NCBI GenBank assembly: GCA_036524675.1
Contig: DATDBU010000040.1
Coordinates: 3,698 to 67,697, forward strand
Origin: DATDAW01 sp036524675
Lineage (GTDB): Bacteria > Verrucomicrobiota > Verrucomicrobiia > Chthoniobacterales > DASVRZ01
Length of the DNA stretch: 64,000 bases
Direction of reading: 5' to 3'
Of the stretch, positions 46,675-54,303 are shown piece by piece (position 1 is the stretch's first letter; each line of letters starts with the position of its first letter). The notes beneath the pieces were generated by a model. It had not been told where the DNA came from. It was given only the letters and a program-made list of their open reading frames with translations, and did no database searches. The position numbers and the translations under genes are program-made.

Positions 46675-47649
46675 TCATTTTTCCGCCACAACCAGCAAGG
46701 CGATCACGGCGCGTTTAAGGGGTTCCTGATCAAGATGTTGCGCAGAGTCGTCCGCCGTGTCCCCAGTGATGAAATTGGCATCCATCAAAGCGGCAGCGGT
46801 CGCGCCCGCCTCCAGAAAAGGCAAATGCCCTCCCCAAGCAGGTCGTCCGAAGCGAGTCGTCTGCCCAACCCAATTCTGATACGATGCGGCGGTCTCGATC
46901 CACTGATTAACCACCTCGGAAGTCATCGAAGGCAACGTCCACACTGCTCCTTTATGCCCAATGGCACCCAGGACGATCACGCCTCTTAGGTTCCTGATCT
47001 GATCGTTCTCCTTCAAAACCCTGGCAAAAAACCGGCTGCCATTAAGGCCATCGAACCCCGTGTTTTGTTGAACCGGCGCTTCACCATCGCAAAAGACCAG
47101 ACTCACCTGCTCAGCGAATTCCGGCTGTTTGGAAAGGATGGATGCCAGTTCCAGCAGCGCCCCACAACCTGCTGCGCCATCGCTCGCAGCGGGAAATTCG
47201 ACCAGTTTGGACTCTGGCGCGTCGTAATGGGCGACAAAGACAAATTTAGCGGGAGTACGGGCCACGGAGCCATCGACCCGTTTGAAACGTCCGATCAAAT
47301 TCAGAAAATCGCGCGGGCCAGCTGGAGTAAGCGTCTGGAACGGCTGGGCTGTGAGATCCCAACCTGCTTGGGACATCTGCTCAATAAGATACTGGCGGGT
47401 TTTCTGCCTGCCCGGACCAGAAAATCCGCGGGACCCGAAATTGCAAATCGCGCGTGCGTGCTGAAGCGCTACGGCACCTGTGACATAAGGCACGAGCGAC
47501 GCTGACGGCGATGCCTGTGATGAAACGACGGGAGTTTCGTGATTCTGATCGCCGGTTTTGCCCCCGGCAGACTGACGTTTGCATCCAGCCAGCCCCATTC
47601 CACAACACAGAACGATGCGGACCAGCCCCATCGAGAACTGCCGGCTCAT
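46675..47649 (-). CDS. M28 family zinc peptidase lipoprotein (glutaminyl cyclase-like)
   Basis: Secreted zinc hydrolase of 324 residues with a lipoprotein signal (GMGLAGC, lipid Cys23). The fold is the M28/glutaminyl-peptide cyclotransferase type. FVAHYDAPES supplies the first His and Asp, SDGAAGCGALLELA the bridging Asp, FCDGEAP an acidic ligand and SAQHLDQE the last His. Closest to bacterial glutaminyl cyclase-like proteins, so either aminopeptidase or cyclase activity is possible. Its start overlaps the parB stop by four bases, implying coupling to parB, although no functional link is known. Confidence 0.8.
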   Translation of the reverse strand: MSRQFSMGLVRIVLCCGMGLAGCKRQSAGGKTGDQNHETPVVSSQASPSASLVPYVTGAVALQHARAICNFGSRGFSGPGRQKTRQYLIEQMSQAGWDLTAQPFQTLTPAGPRDFLNLIGRFKRVDGSVARTPAKFVFVAHYDAPESKLVEFPAASDGAAGCGALLELASILSKQPEFAEQVSLVFCDGEAPVQQNTGFDGLNGSRFFARVLKENDQIRNLRGVIVLGAIGHKGAVWTLPSMTSEVVNQWIETAASYQNWVGQTTRFGRPAWGGHLPFLEAGATAAALMDANFITGDTADDSAQHLDQEPLKRAVIALLVVAEK

Positions 47650-48581
47650 TCGTGTGGCACGCCGATCACCTTCAACAAGCGATCCAAGTCATCCGGCCCA
47701 TAGTACTCGATCTCGATACGACCCTTTTTGTCGGCGTGATGGATAGCCACATGCGTTGAAAGATGGCCCTGCAGGCGGTTCTGCACATTTTGCATGGCGG
47801 GCGACAAACCTGCGCCCGAAGCCGACCGTCCGCCATTGCGTGGAGTCAGAGGGGTGCCGTTTCTGCGCAGGAAATCCTGCACTAACTTTTCGGTTTCGCG
47901 GACGTTGCAACCCTGACGCAAAACAGCTTCCGCGGCGGCGAGTTGTTCCGAAGGATTTTTCAATCCGAGCAAGACCTTGGCGTGGCCAACGCTCAGCAGA
48001 TTCTGCGTGAGCCAGGTTTGCAATTGCGAATGCAACTCCAACAACCGTAACGAGTTGGCTACAGAAGCCCGACTGCGTCCGACGCGTTGCGCAATGTCTT
48101 CCTGGCGGAGACTAAATTCACCGGAAAGCCGTTCGAACGCTCGCGCTTCGTCGATCGGATTCAAATCGGCCCGCTGCAAATTCTCGATCAAAGCAAGCTC
48201 GAGAACATCGCGGTCCGAAGCTCGCCGAACGATGACCGGTGCCTCGGCGAGTCCCGCCTTCGTCGCTGCGCGCCAGCGGCGTTCGCCAGCGATCAGTTCA
48301 AATTGCGACCCGTTCTTGCGGACGATAAGCGGTTGAATGATGCCGTGCTGACGAATCGAATCAGCCAGCTCGGACAGCGCCTCCTCCTTGAACTCCCGTC
48401 GGGGTTGGAACGGGCTGGGAATAATGCTGCCCAAAGGAATGCCCTCGACGCGTTCGCCGTCCTCCTCAATGGGAGTCGGCGTCGCCACCTTGGTCTGGAT
48501 GAGGGCTCCCAAACCTTTTCCGAGTGCAAGTTTAGCCATCGGGAACGGATACATGGGGGTGTCGGGATTGCCAATGGACAA
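47646..48581 (-). CDS. parB: Chromosome partitioning protein ParB
   Basis: CTPase clamp that loads at parS sites for chromosome segregation. The 311 residues show IPLGSIIPSPFQPRREFKEE (ParB N-domain), the nucleotide-binding region LIAGERRWRAATKAG and a central helix-turn-helix around SLRQEDIAQRVGRSRASVANS. A basic linker precedes a C-terminal dimerisation segment. An in-frame ATG at 48536 begins the shorter and more typical MAKLALGKGLGALI N-terminus, which may be the true start. parA is not next to it in this window, which is unusual. It is divergent from the SurA-like gene. Confidence 0.95.
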   Translation of the reverse strand: MSIGNPDTPMYPFPMAKLALGKGLGALIQTKVATPTPIEEDGERVEGIPLGSIIPSPFQPRREFKEEALSELADSIRQHGIIQPLIVRKNGSQFELIAGERRWRAATKAGLAEAPVIVRRASDRDVLELALIENLQRADLNPIDEARAFERLSGEFSLRQEDIAQRVGRSRASVANSLRLLELHSQLQTWLTQNLLSVGHAKVLLGLKNPSEQLAAAEAVLRQGCNVRETEKLVQDFLRRNGTPLTPRNGGRSASGAGLSPAMQNVQNRLQGHLSTHVAIHHADKKGRIEIEYYGPDDLDRLLKVIGVPHE

Positions 48582-48612
48582 TTAGCAAGGAATTAGAAAC
48601 ATTTGCCCCACG

Positions 48613-49611
48613 ATGGAATCCAACGGCAGCCGCGAGTCTCGAGGAAACCCGTGGCTTTTCCTGGTTTCGTTGCTCCTTGCAACCGTCAATGTTCTCCTCG
48701 TAGTCGGAATCTGGCACGCTGCTCAGCGCCACTTCGAAGCAGACCCTCGCGACGAAATGGAACTTCCCGCCGTTGTCGCTAAAGTGAATGGGAAACCGAT
48801 CCTGCGTTCCGAGTTGCTCGCGGCGGCGCAACTCGCTCCCTTGGTGGAAGTTGGAGATGATCTCCTCAGGCAGACTTTGCAAAATTTGATCGAATCGGAA
48901 GCGGTTTCTTCAAGCGTCAGTCTGATAGACCGACCCAAAAATCTGACCGAACTGACTGCACATCAATTCGCCAACAGCCGCGACTTTCAGCATGCCTTAC
49001 AAGTCGCAGACTTGGCCCCTGGAGACCTCGCCGATCGGCTCTATCGCTGGCAAAATGCCCTCCGCGGGCTCAATCCGCCAGTCCCTCAGCCAACAGAGAC
49101 TCAACTCCGTGCGTATTACGACGAGCACCGTGCCTCCTTTATTTTGCCGGAAGCCGTTGAAGCAACGCAGTTTGCTTCAATTTTTGCGCCGCGATTCAGC
49201 GCCGAGAACCGAGCGGCGACGGAAGCCCGATTTAAGGAGGCTCAAGAAAAACTAAAAAACGGAACACCGTTCGCCGATTTGATCGAAACTCTGTCAGACG
49301 ATCCGGCCAGGAAAGTGACGCAAGGCAATTTGGGCTGGTTTCAACATTCGCGAATGACGGCACCGGAAATTCCCGAAACAGCTTTCGGCACACCCGTGGG
49401 CCAAGTCAGCGCGCCCATTAAAACCCGCTATGGATTTCATTTGCTCGAGATCACCGGCTACCATCCCGCGCGTGAACTTGCCTTCGAAGACGCTCGTTCT
49501 GAACTGGTCGCACGCGTCACCGATGAGATTCGCCGCGAGAAAATCCGGGAAATTATCCAGCAGACTGTAGCGCAATCCAAAATTGAAATTTTCTCGGATC
49601 GCCTACGCTGA
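48613..49611 (+). CDS. SurA/PpiC-type peptidyl-prolyl isomerase
   Basis: Periplasmic or membrane-anchored folding factor. The 332 residues have an N-terminal membrane helix (about 14-36), a SurA_N-like helical region from VAKVNGKPILRSELLAAAQL and one parvulin domain around residues 165-265. The parvulin part contains FADLIETLSDDPARK, GNLGWFQ and APIKTRYGFHLLEITGY. The C-terminal helix is charged. It is followed 48 bases later by a dehydrogenase gene. The anchor is likely uncleaved because no clear signal peptidase site follows it. Confidence 0.88.
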   Translation: MESNGSRESRGNPWLFLVSLLLATVNVLLVVGIWHAAQRHFEADPRDEMELPAVVAKVNGKPILRSELLAAAQLAPLVEVGDDLLRQTLQNLIESEAVSSSVSLIDRPKNLTELTAHQFANSRDFQHALQVADLAPGDLADRLYRWQNALRGLNPPVPQPTETQLRAYYDEHRASFILPEAVEATQFASIFAPRFSAENRAATEARFKEAQEKLKNGTPFADLIETLSDDPARKVTQGNLGWFQHSRMTAPEIPETAFGTPVGQVSAPIKTRYGFHLLEITGYHPARELAFEDARSELVARVTDEIRREKIREIIQQTVAQSKIEIFSDRLR

Positions 49612-49659
49612 AGCCTCTCTCTGCTTTCGTTGTTCACATTAAATGTCTTAGAATCCCGC

Positions 49660-50499
49660 ATGAAAACACGTATCGGTGTCATTGGCCTCGGCATCATCGG
49701 CTCGCGCGCAGCGGCAAATCTTCGCAAGAAGGGCCATTCGGTTTACGTCTGGAACCGGTCGCCCAAAAACATTCCGAATTTCCTTGGGTCCGCGGCAGAA
49801 GTCGCGCGGAGCGCCAGCATTCTACAATTCTTCGTCTCCGACGACGCAGCTCTCATCAGTACCGTCGAATCCATCGCGGCGGCTCTCACGCCAAAACACG
49901 TGCTTCTCTTTCATCCGACTGTTTTGCCAGAAACGATCCATCGGGCAGGCGAGATCGCCACCGAGGCGGGAGCACGATTCATCGAGGCACCTTTTACCGG
50001 AAGCAAAGGAGCAGCGGAGGCCGGACAACTTGTGTATTACGCGGGCGGCGATGAGACGCTCATCCGGGAGATCGAGCCGCTCCTCCTCGACACCGGGAAA
50101 TCTGTCATCTTTATAGGCGCCGCGGGTCAGGCTGCGATCGTCAAAATCGTCACGAACCTGATCAGCGCATCCGTGTTAAAAACGCTCGGCGAAGCCCTTG
50201 CGCTAGCCACGGCGGCGGGCGTTTCTCCCGAAAAATTTCGTGATGCTTTGATGCAAAACGCCAATTGGTCCGGTCTTCTTGCGATGAAACTCCCAGGGAT
50301 TCTGAGCGGGGATTTCGAGCCGCATTTTTCGGTCCGCCATATGACCAAAGACGTCCGTCACGGCGAAAAACTCGCGACAGAATTCGGCGTGCCGATACCG
50401 GCTATCGACGCCGCGCGGGCCGCCTTGATTTCCCTCCTGGAAAATGGAAACGGAGACGCGGATTTCTCGATCATCGCCAAATTGCAAAAACCAAACTAA
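49660..50499 (+). CDS. NAD(P)-dependent beta-hydroxyacid dehydrogenase family protein
   Basis: Member of the 3-hydroxyisobutyrate dehydrogenase/GLYR family. From the ATG at 49660 it has 279 residues. The Rossmann signature is IGVIGLGIIGSRAAANL, followed by APFTGSKGAAEAGQL (substrate loop). The catalytic lysine region is AIVKIVTNLIS and the C-terminal helical domain includes HMTKDVRHGEKLA. The arginine in VWNRSP after the second strand suggests NADPH preference. The frame extends ten codons upstream to a TTG, which I do not favour. The substrate (for example tartronate or succinate semialdehyde) cannot be told from sequence. Confidence 0.85.
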   Translation: MKTRIGVIGLGIIGSRAAANLRKKGHSVYVWNRSPKNIPNFLGSAAEVARSASILQFFVSDDAALISTVESIAAALTPKHVLLFHPTVLPETIHRAGEIATEAGARFIEAPFTGSKGAAEAGQLVYYAGGDETLIREIEPLLLDTGKSVIFIGAAGQAAIVKIVTNLISASVLKTLGEALALATAAGVSPEKFRDALMQNANWSGLLAMKLPGILSGDFEPHFSVRHMTKDVRHGEKLATEFGVPIPAIDAARAALISLLENGNGDADFSIIAKLQKPN

Positions 50500-50617
50500 A
50501 ACGAACAAAGGACGCGAGGACGCAAAACATCAGGAAGAACCAAAACTCTTTCCGGCTTAGTGCCTTTGCTACTTTTGATTCCTTCCGTTCAGATTCTTTC
50601 GACGCCTTATATCCCTT

Positions 50618-51433
50618 ATGTCCATTCAGCCGCCGTTCGCCATCGACCTGAGCAATCGCTCCGTCCTCATCTTTCGCGGCGCCGACCGTGTCCGTTACCT
50701 CAACGGCCAGCTTAGTAACGACGTGCGCAAGCTGCAGCCGGACAAAGCCTTGCATGCATGCGTCATGAATGCCAAAGGCAAAATGAATGCGGATGTGTGG
50801 CTCGCACTCGACGGCGACACGATTCGCGTAGACGGTCCGCCCCAGTTGAGCGAGGAACTCGTCGCTCGGTTTGAGCGCTACATCGTCGCAGATGACGTCG
50901 AAATCGAAAATGTCACGGGAAAATCGCTACTTTTTCACATCATCGGCGCCTCAGTCGAAGGCACAAAATCAGCGCGATTCGGAACGGCAGGCGTCGATAT
51001 TTTCGAGCGACCCAATTTCCCAATTCTCACGTCCGCTCAAGCCGAGTCCTTCCGCATCGAACAGGGTATCCCCGCTTGGGGGACCGAATTGACCGAAGAC
51101 ACGCTGCCTCCGGAAGCGGGCCTGGACGCGGATTCCATCGATTACCACAAGGGCTGTTACATTGGGCAGGAGGTTATCAGCCGGATCAAAAGTGTTGGAC
51201 GGGTTAACCGCCACCTCGTGCGGATTTCCGCAGCAAGAGGTACGCCGCTGCAGCCGGGCACTCGCCTGTTCGCCGGAAGCACCGATGCCGGCGTCGTCAC
51301 CAGCAGCGCGCCGAGTTTGGACTTGGAAAATACCGTCGCGCTCGCTTACCTCAAACGCGTCGTTGCGGTTGAGTCGGGCTTGAAGCTCGCCATCGCTGTA
51401 GGCGCTCCGGCTGACATTTCCGTCCATCCATGA
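50618..51433 (+). CDS. ygfZ: Folate-binding YgfZ/GcvT-like protein
   Basis: Tetrahydrofolate-dependent protein involved in assembly or repair of iron-sulfur enzymes. The 271 residues start with a GcvT-like fold (RVRYLNGQLSNDVRKL). The diagnostic YgfZ signature K-x-C-Y-x-G-Q-E is present as KGCYIGQEVISRIKSVG near residue 180. Its stop overlaps the start of the cyclophilin gene by four bases (ATGA at 51430), indicating an operon. It is 118 bases downstream of the dehydrogenase gene. Confidence 0.9.
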   Translation: MSIQPPFAIDLSNRSVLIFRGADRVRYLNGQLSNDVRKLQPDKALHACVMNAKGKMNADVWLALDGDTIRVDGPPQLSEELVARFERYIVADDVEIENVTGKSLLFHIIGASVEGTKSARFGTAGVDIFERPNFPILTSAQAESFRIEQGIPAWGTELTEDTLPPEAGLDADSIDYHKGCYIGQEVISRIKSVGRVNRHLVRISAARGTPLQPGTRLFAGSTDAGVVTSSAPSLDLENTVALAYLKRVVAVESGLKLAIAVGAPADISVHP

Positions 51434-52026
51434 TCCGACTCCTTCTCTTCCTCACGCTGTTCGCAGCTCTAGCCCGGGCCAACGATCTCGCCGTCATCGC
51501 TATCAAACTTCCCGACGAGAAAACGCCGAGGAACGTCACCGTCGAACTTTTCAACAATGATGCCCCAAACACCGTCGCGAATTTCGAGAAACTGGCGCGC
51601 CGTAAGTTCTACAAAAACATCGCGTTCCATCGCGCTTTCCCGAACAAAATGGTTCAGACTGGCGACCCTGCCAGCCGCCATAAGAAATCCAATATCGCGG
51701 TGGGCGTAGGCGGCCCTGGGTACACGGTTCCGGCCGAAATCAAACGCCGTCACGTCCGCGGCTCCGTCGCCATGGGTCGGTTGCCCGACAAGATCAACCC
51801 CAACAAAGCGTCGAACGGCAGCCAGTTTTATGTGACGCTCGCTCCGATGCCAAAGCTGGATGGCGAATATACGGTTTTCGGGCAGGTTACCGACGGGCTC
51901 GATGTTCTTGAAAAGATCAGTCGCCAGACGGCCGACTCCAACGACTCGCCGGTTGATCGGGTTTACATTAAATCGGTGACCGTCTATCCGGCGGCCGCGG
52001 GGGCACCACAGGCGAAGGTGGATTAA
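51430..52026 (+). CDS. Exported cyclophilin-type peptidyl-prolyl isomerase
   Basis: Cyclophilin of 198 residues with a short signal peptide (LLFLTLFAALARA-ND). The catalytic domain shows FHRAFPNKMVQTGDPASR, with the active-site arginine region, then GSVAMGR, SNGSQFYVTLAPMPKLDGEY and FGQVTDGLDVLEKI. It probably assists folding in the periplasm. It overlaps the preceding ygfZ by four bases. Confidence 0.92.
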   Translation: MIRLLLFLTLFAALARANDLAVIAIKLPDEKTPRNVTVELFNNDAPNTVANFEKLARRKFYKNIAFHRAFPNKMVQTGDPASRHKKSNIAVGVGGPGYTVPAEIKRRHVRGSVAMGRLPDKINPNKASNGSQFYVTLAPMPKLDGEYTVFGQVTDGLDVLEKISRQTADSNDSPVDRVYIKSVTVYPAAAGAPQAKVD

Positions 52027-52033
52027 TAAGGAA

Positions 52034-52116
52034 GGCAGAACTCTGAATGCGAAACGCAGAAGTAAACTATACCGGTCTCAGTTCTGCATTCTGACCTCTG
52101 GCTCCTGACTTCTTAC
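52034..52116. repeat. Heptanucleotide element with inverted arms before the EamA gene
   Basis: The left arm is four 7-base units (GGCAGAA, CTCTGAA, TGCGAAA, CGCAGAA; 52034-52061). The right arm is five units of inverse sense (TTCTGCA, TTCTGAC, CTCTGGC, TCCTGAC, TTCTTAC; 52082-52116). The arms can pair through CAGAA/TTCTG repeats around a 20-base centre. It lies between the cyclophilin gene and the duplicated start region of the next gene. Confidence 0.65.
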
Positions 52117-52225
52117 GTGAAAACGTGGGTCTCCTTTGAATACAAGGAATGGCACTTTCCAAAAGCCCCCGGCGGTTCGAAACCGCCGCTCCTTGAGCTA
52201 CGCATGAAACAGTGGGTCTCCTTTG
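52117..52225. repeat. 22-base direct repeat flanking a palindrome at the EamA start
   Basis: The 22 bases at 52117-52138 and 52204-52225 agree at 19 positions and share the exact run GTGGGTCTCCTTTG. Between them lies an 8-bp palindrome CGGCGGTT-CGA-AACCGCCG (52170-52188). The second copy is the true start of the EamA gene. The first copy begins with GTG in the same reading frame. Confidence 0.7.
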
Positions 52226-52626
52226 CCATTCTTTCGATGATCTTTGCTGGCCTGACATCGGTCATAGCCAAAATTGGACTCACAGGCATTACCGGCGAGA
52301 TGGGGCTGGGTATTCGCACGGTTTTCGTTTTTGCGATCACAACCACGTTCGCGCTGGCCGTCACTCCCCTTTCATCGTGGTCGTTGCTAAACTCCCACAA
52401 CTACATCTGGCTCGGTCTGTCTGGTGTGACGACATCCCTTTCGTGGATCTTCTATTACAAAGCGCTGAAAGAAGGCACCGTCTCGACTATCGCGTTGATC
52501 GACAAAGGCAGCATTGTCGTCGCCATCCTTCTGGCCTGGCTGATATTGCACGAACCTATCACTCCGAAAACAATGCTCGGTGGCGCGCTGATTCTAGCCG
52601 GCATCGCAGTGATCGCGCTGAGATAG
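52204..52626 (+). CDS. Half-size EamA/DMT family transporter
   Basis: Integral membrane protein of 140 residues with about five hydrophobic spans, corresponding to a single EamA domain. Full-length EamA permeases have two such halves, so this one would work as a dimer, like small multidrug-type transporters. The typical C-terminal EamA stretch is LIDKGSIVVAILLAWLILHE followed by GGALILAGIAVIAL. The ATG at 52204 is used. An in-frame GTG at 52117 would add 29 residues that include a copy of the N-terminus and a palindrome and are unlikely to be translated usefully. Confidence 0.82.
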   Translation: MKQWVSFAILSMIFAGLTSVIAKIGLTGITGEMGLGIRTVFVFAITTTFALAVTPLSSWSLLNSHNYIWLGLSGVTTSLSWIFYYKALKEGTVSTIALIDKGSIVVAILLAWLILHEPITPKTMLGGALILAGIAVIALR

Positions 52627-52642
52627 CTGGCCAAGCTTTTGG

Positions 52643-52663
52643 GGGCAGGCCGCCGGCCTGTCC
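52643..52663. terminator. Palindromic hairpin between EamA gene and nadB
   Basis: GGGCAGGCC and GGCCTGTCC form a 9-bp stem (one G-T pair) with loop GCC. It lies 16 bases after the EamA stop and about 40 bases before the nadB stop, between two converging genes. No T tract follows, so it may be a REP-like palindrome that blunts transcription from both sides rather than a classical terminator. Confidence 0.5.
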
Positions 52664-52704
52664 TCCACACAATACGCCATCAGACGATCAAAACTAACGA
52701 TCAG

Positions 52705-54303
52705 TCAATACCGCCGGATAAGCGTGTCTTTTTTCCAGCGAACGTCGTCCGTTTCGGGGAAATCGAGGTTGAAATTCAGGCCGCGGCTTTCTTTTCTCGA
52801 GAGAGCGCTGTCCACGATGAGGCCTGCAATGGTGCACAGATTTCGGAGCTCGAGGAGATCCGTCGTGAGTTTGAAATTCCAGTAAAACTCCTGGATTTCG
52901 CGGCGGAGATTTCGCAGACGAGTGGCGGCGCGCTGGAGGCGTTTGTCGGTGCGGACAATGGCCACGTAATCCCACATAAGACGCCGAATTTCGTCCCAGT
53001 TATGGTAGATGACCACCAGCTCATCGACGTCGCTTACGTCGCCAGGGCGCCAGGCTGGCACGCGATATTCTTCATAGGTCGTTGAATAATCCACCGAGGG
53101 CGCTTTGTCCGCGGCACGCTTGGCAAGGACAAGACCTTCGAGCAGGGAATTGCTCGCGAGACGATTCGCGCCATGAAGGCCTGTGCAAGCAACTTCGCCG
53201 ACAGCGAAAAGTCCCTTAAGCGTTGTCTCCCCGTTGATGTTGGTTTTCACACCGCCACATTGATAATGCGCCGCAGGCACCACGGGTATTGGCTCCCTGG
53301 TGATGTCGATGCCGCAACTCAGGCAGGTCTCGAGGATGTTCGGAAAATGTTTGCGGATAAACTCCGCAGGCTTGTGTAAAATATCGAGATAAACGCATTT
53401 GGCTCCGGTCCGCTTCATTTCGGCATCAATGGCCCGGGCAACGATGTCACGCGGCGCAAGCTCCTTGCGCGGATCGATCTTTTCCATGAACCGCACGCCG
53501 CGGTCATTGAGCAAAATGCCGCCTTCGCCACGGACCGCTTCCGAAATAAGAAACGATTTCGCCGCGGGATGAAACAGGCACGTGGGGTGAAACTGGATGA
53601 ACTCCATGTTTGCGATAGTCGCTCCCGCGCGCCAAGCCATTGCCACACCGTCCCCTGTCGCCACGTCGGGATTCGTCGTGTACAAATAAACTTTGCCGCA
53701 CCCACCCGTAGCCAGCACAACACGGTCGCAGCGGACTGTTTCCACGTCGCCGGTGGCTTCGTTGAGCACGTAAACACCCAACACGCGGTCTTCCGTCGCA
53801 TAACCAAGTTTGCCGGTCGTGATAAGGTCGACGGCCATATGATCCTCGAACAGCTCGATGCTTTGGTGCCCTTCGACGGCTGCTAGCAGAGCGCGCTCGA
53901 TCTCTTTGCCGGTAAGATCGGCAGCATGAAGGATGCGTCGCTTGGAATGCCCACCTTCCTTGGTGAGATCGAGTTCCCGATTGCCGTCTTCGAGCTCCCG
54001 TTCGTCGAATTCCACGCCGAGATCGATCAATTCCCGAATTCGCGCCGGTCCTTCACTGACGATTTGCCGGACAACCGCTTCGTCACACAATCCCGCGCCC
54101 GCAATGAGCGTGTCGCGCACGTGCAAATCGAAAGAATCCTCGTCGCTGGTTACAGACGCGACGCCGCCTTGCGCATAGGCCGTGTTCGAATCAAAACCCC
54201 GGCGTTTGGTGAAAATTGCAACCGTCCCGTGCGCGGCGGCCAGGCGGGCAAAGGTCAACCCGGCGACACCGCTGCCGATGATGACGTAATCGAATTGTTT
54301 CAC
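52705..54303 (-). CDS. nadB: L-aspartate oxidase
   Basis: FAD enzyme that oxidises aspartate to iminoaspartate in the first step of de novo NAD synthesis. The 532 residues start with the dinucleotide-binding motif YVIIGSGVAGLTFARLA. Later segments include GFDSNTAYAQGGVAS, EGGHSKRRILHAADLTGKEI, HYQCGGVKTNINGET and GLHGANRLASNSLLEGLV, all typical of the NadB branch of the succinate dehydrogenase flavoprotein family. nadA and nadC are not in the window. Its start overlaps the pepF stop by four bases. Confidence 0.96.
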   Translation of the reverse strand: MKQFDYVIIGSGVAGLTFARLAAAHGTVAIFTKRRGFDSNTAYAQGGVASVTSDEDSFDLHVRDTLIAGAGLCDEAVVRQIVSEGPARIRELIDLGVEFDERELEDGNRELDLTKEGGHSKRRILHAADLTGKEIERALLAAVEGHQSIELFEDHMAVDLITTGKLGYATEDRVLGVYVLNEATGDVETVRCDRVVLATGGCGKVYLYTTNPDVATGDGVAMAWRAGATIANMEFIQFHPTCLFHPAAKSFLISEAVRGEGGILLNDRGVRFMEKIDPRKELAPRDIVARAIDAEMKRTGAKCVYLDILHKPAEFIRKHFPNILETCLSCGIDITREPIPVVPAAHYQCGGVKTNINGETTLKGLFAVGEVACTGLHGANRLASNSLLEGLVLAKRAADKAPSVDYSTTYEEYRVPAWRPGDVSDVDELVVIYHNWDEIRRLMWDYVAIVRTDKRLQRAATRLRNLRREIQEFYWNFKLTTDLLELRNLCTIAGLIVDSALSRKESRGLNFNLDFPETDDVRWKKDTLIRRY

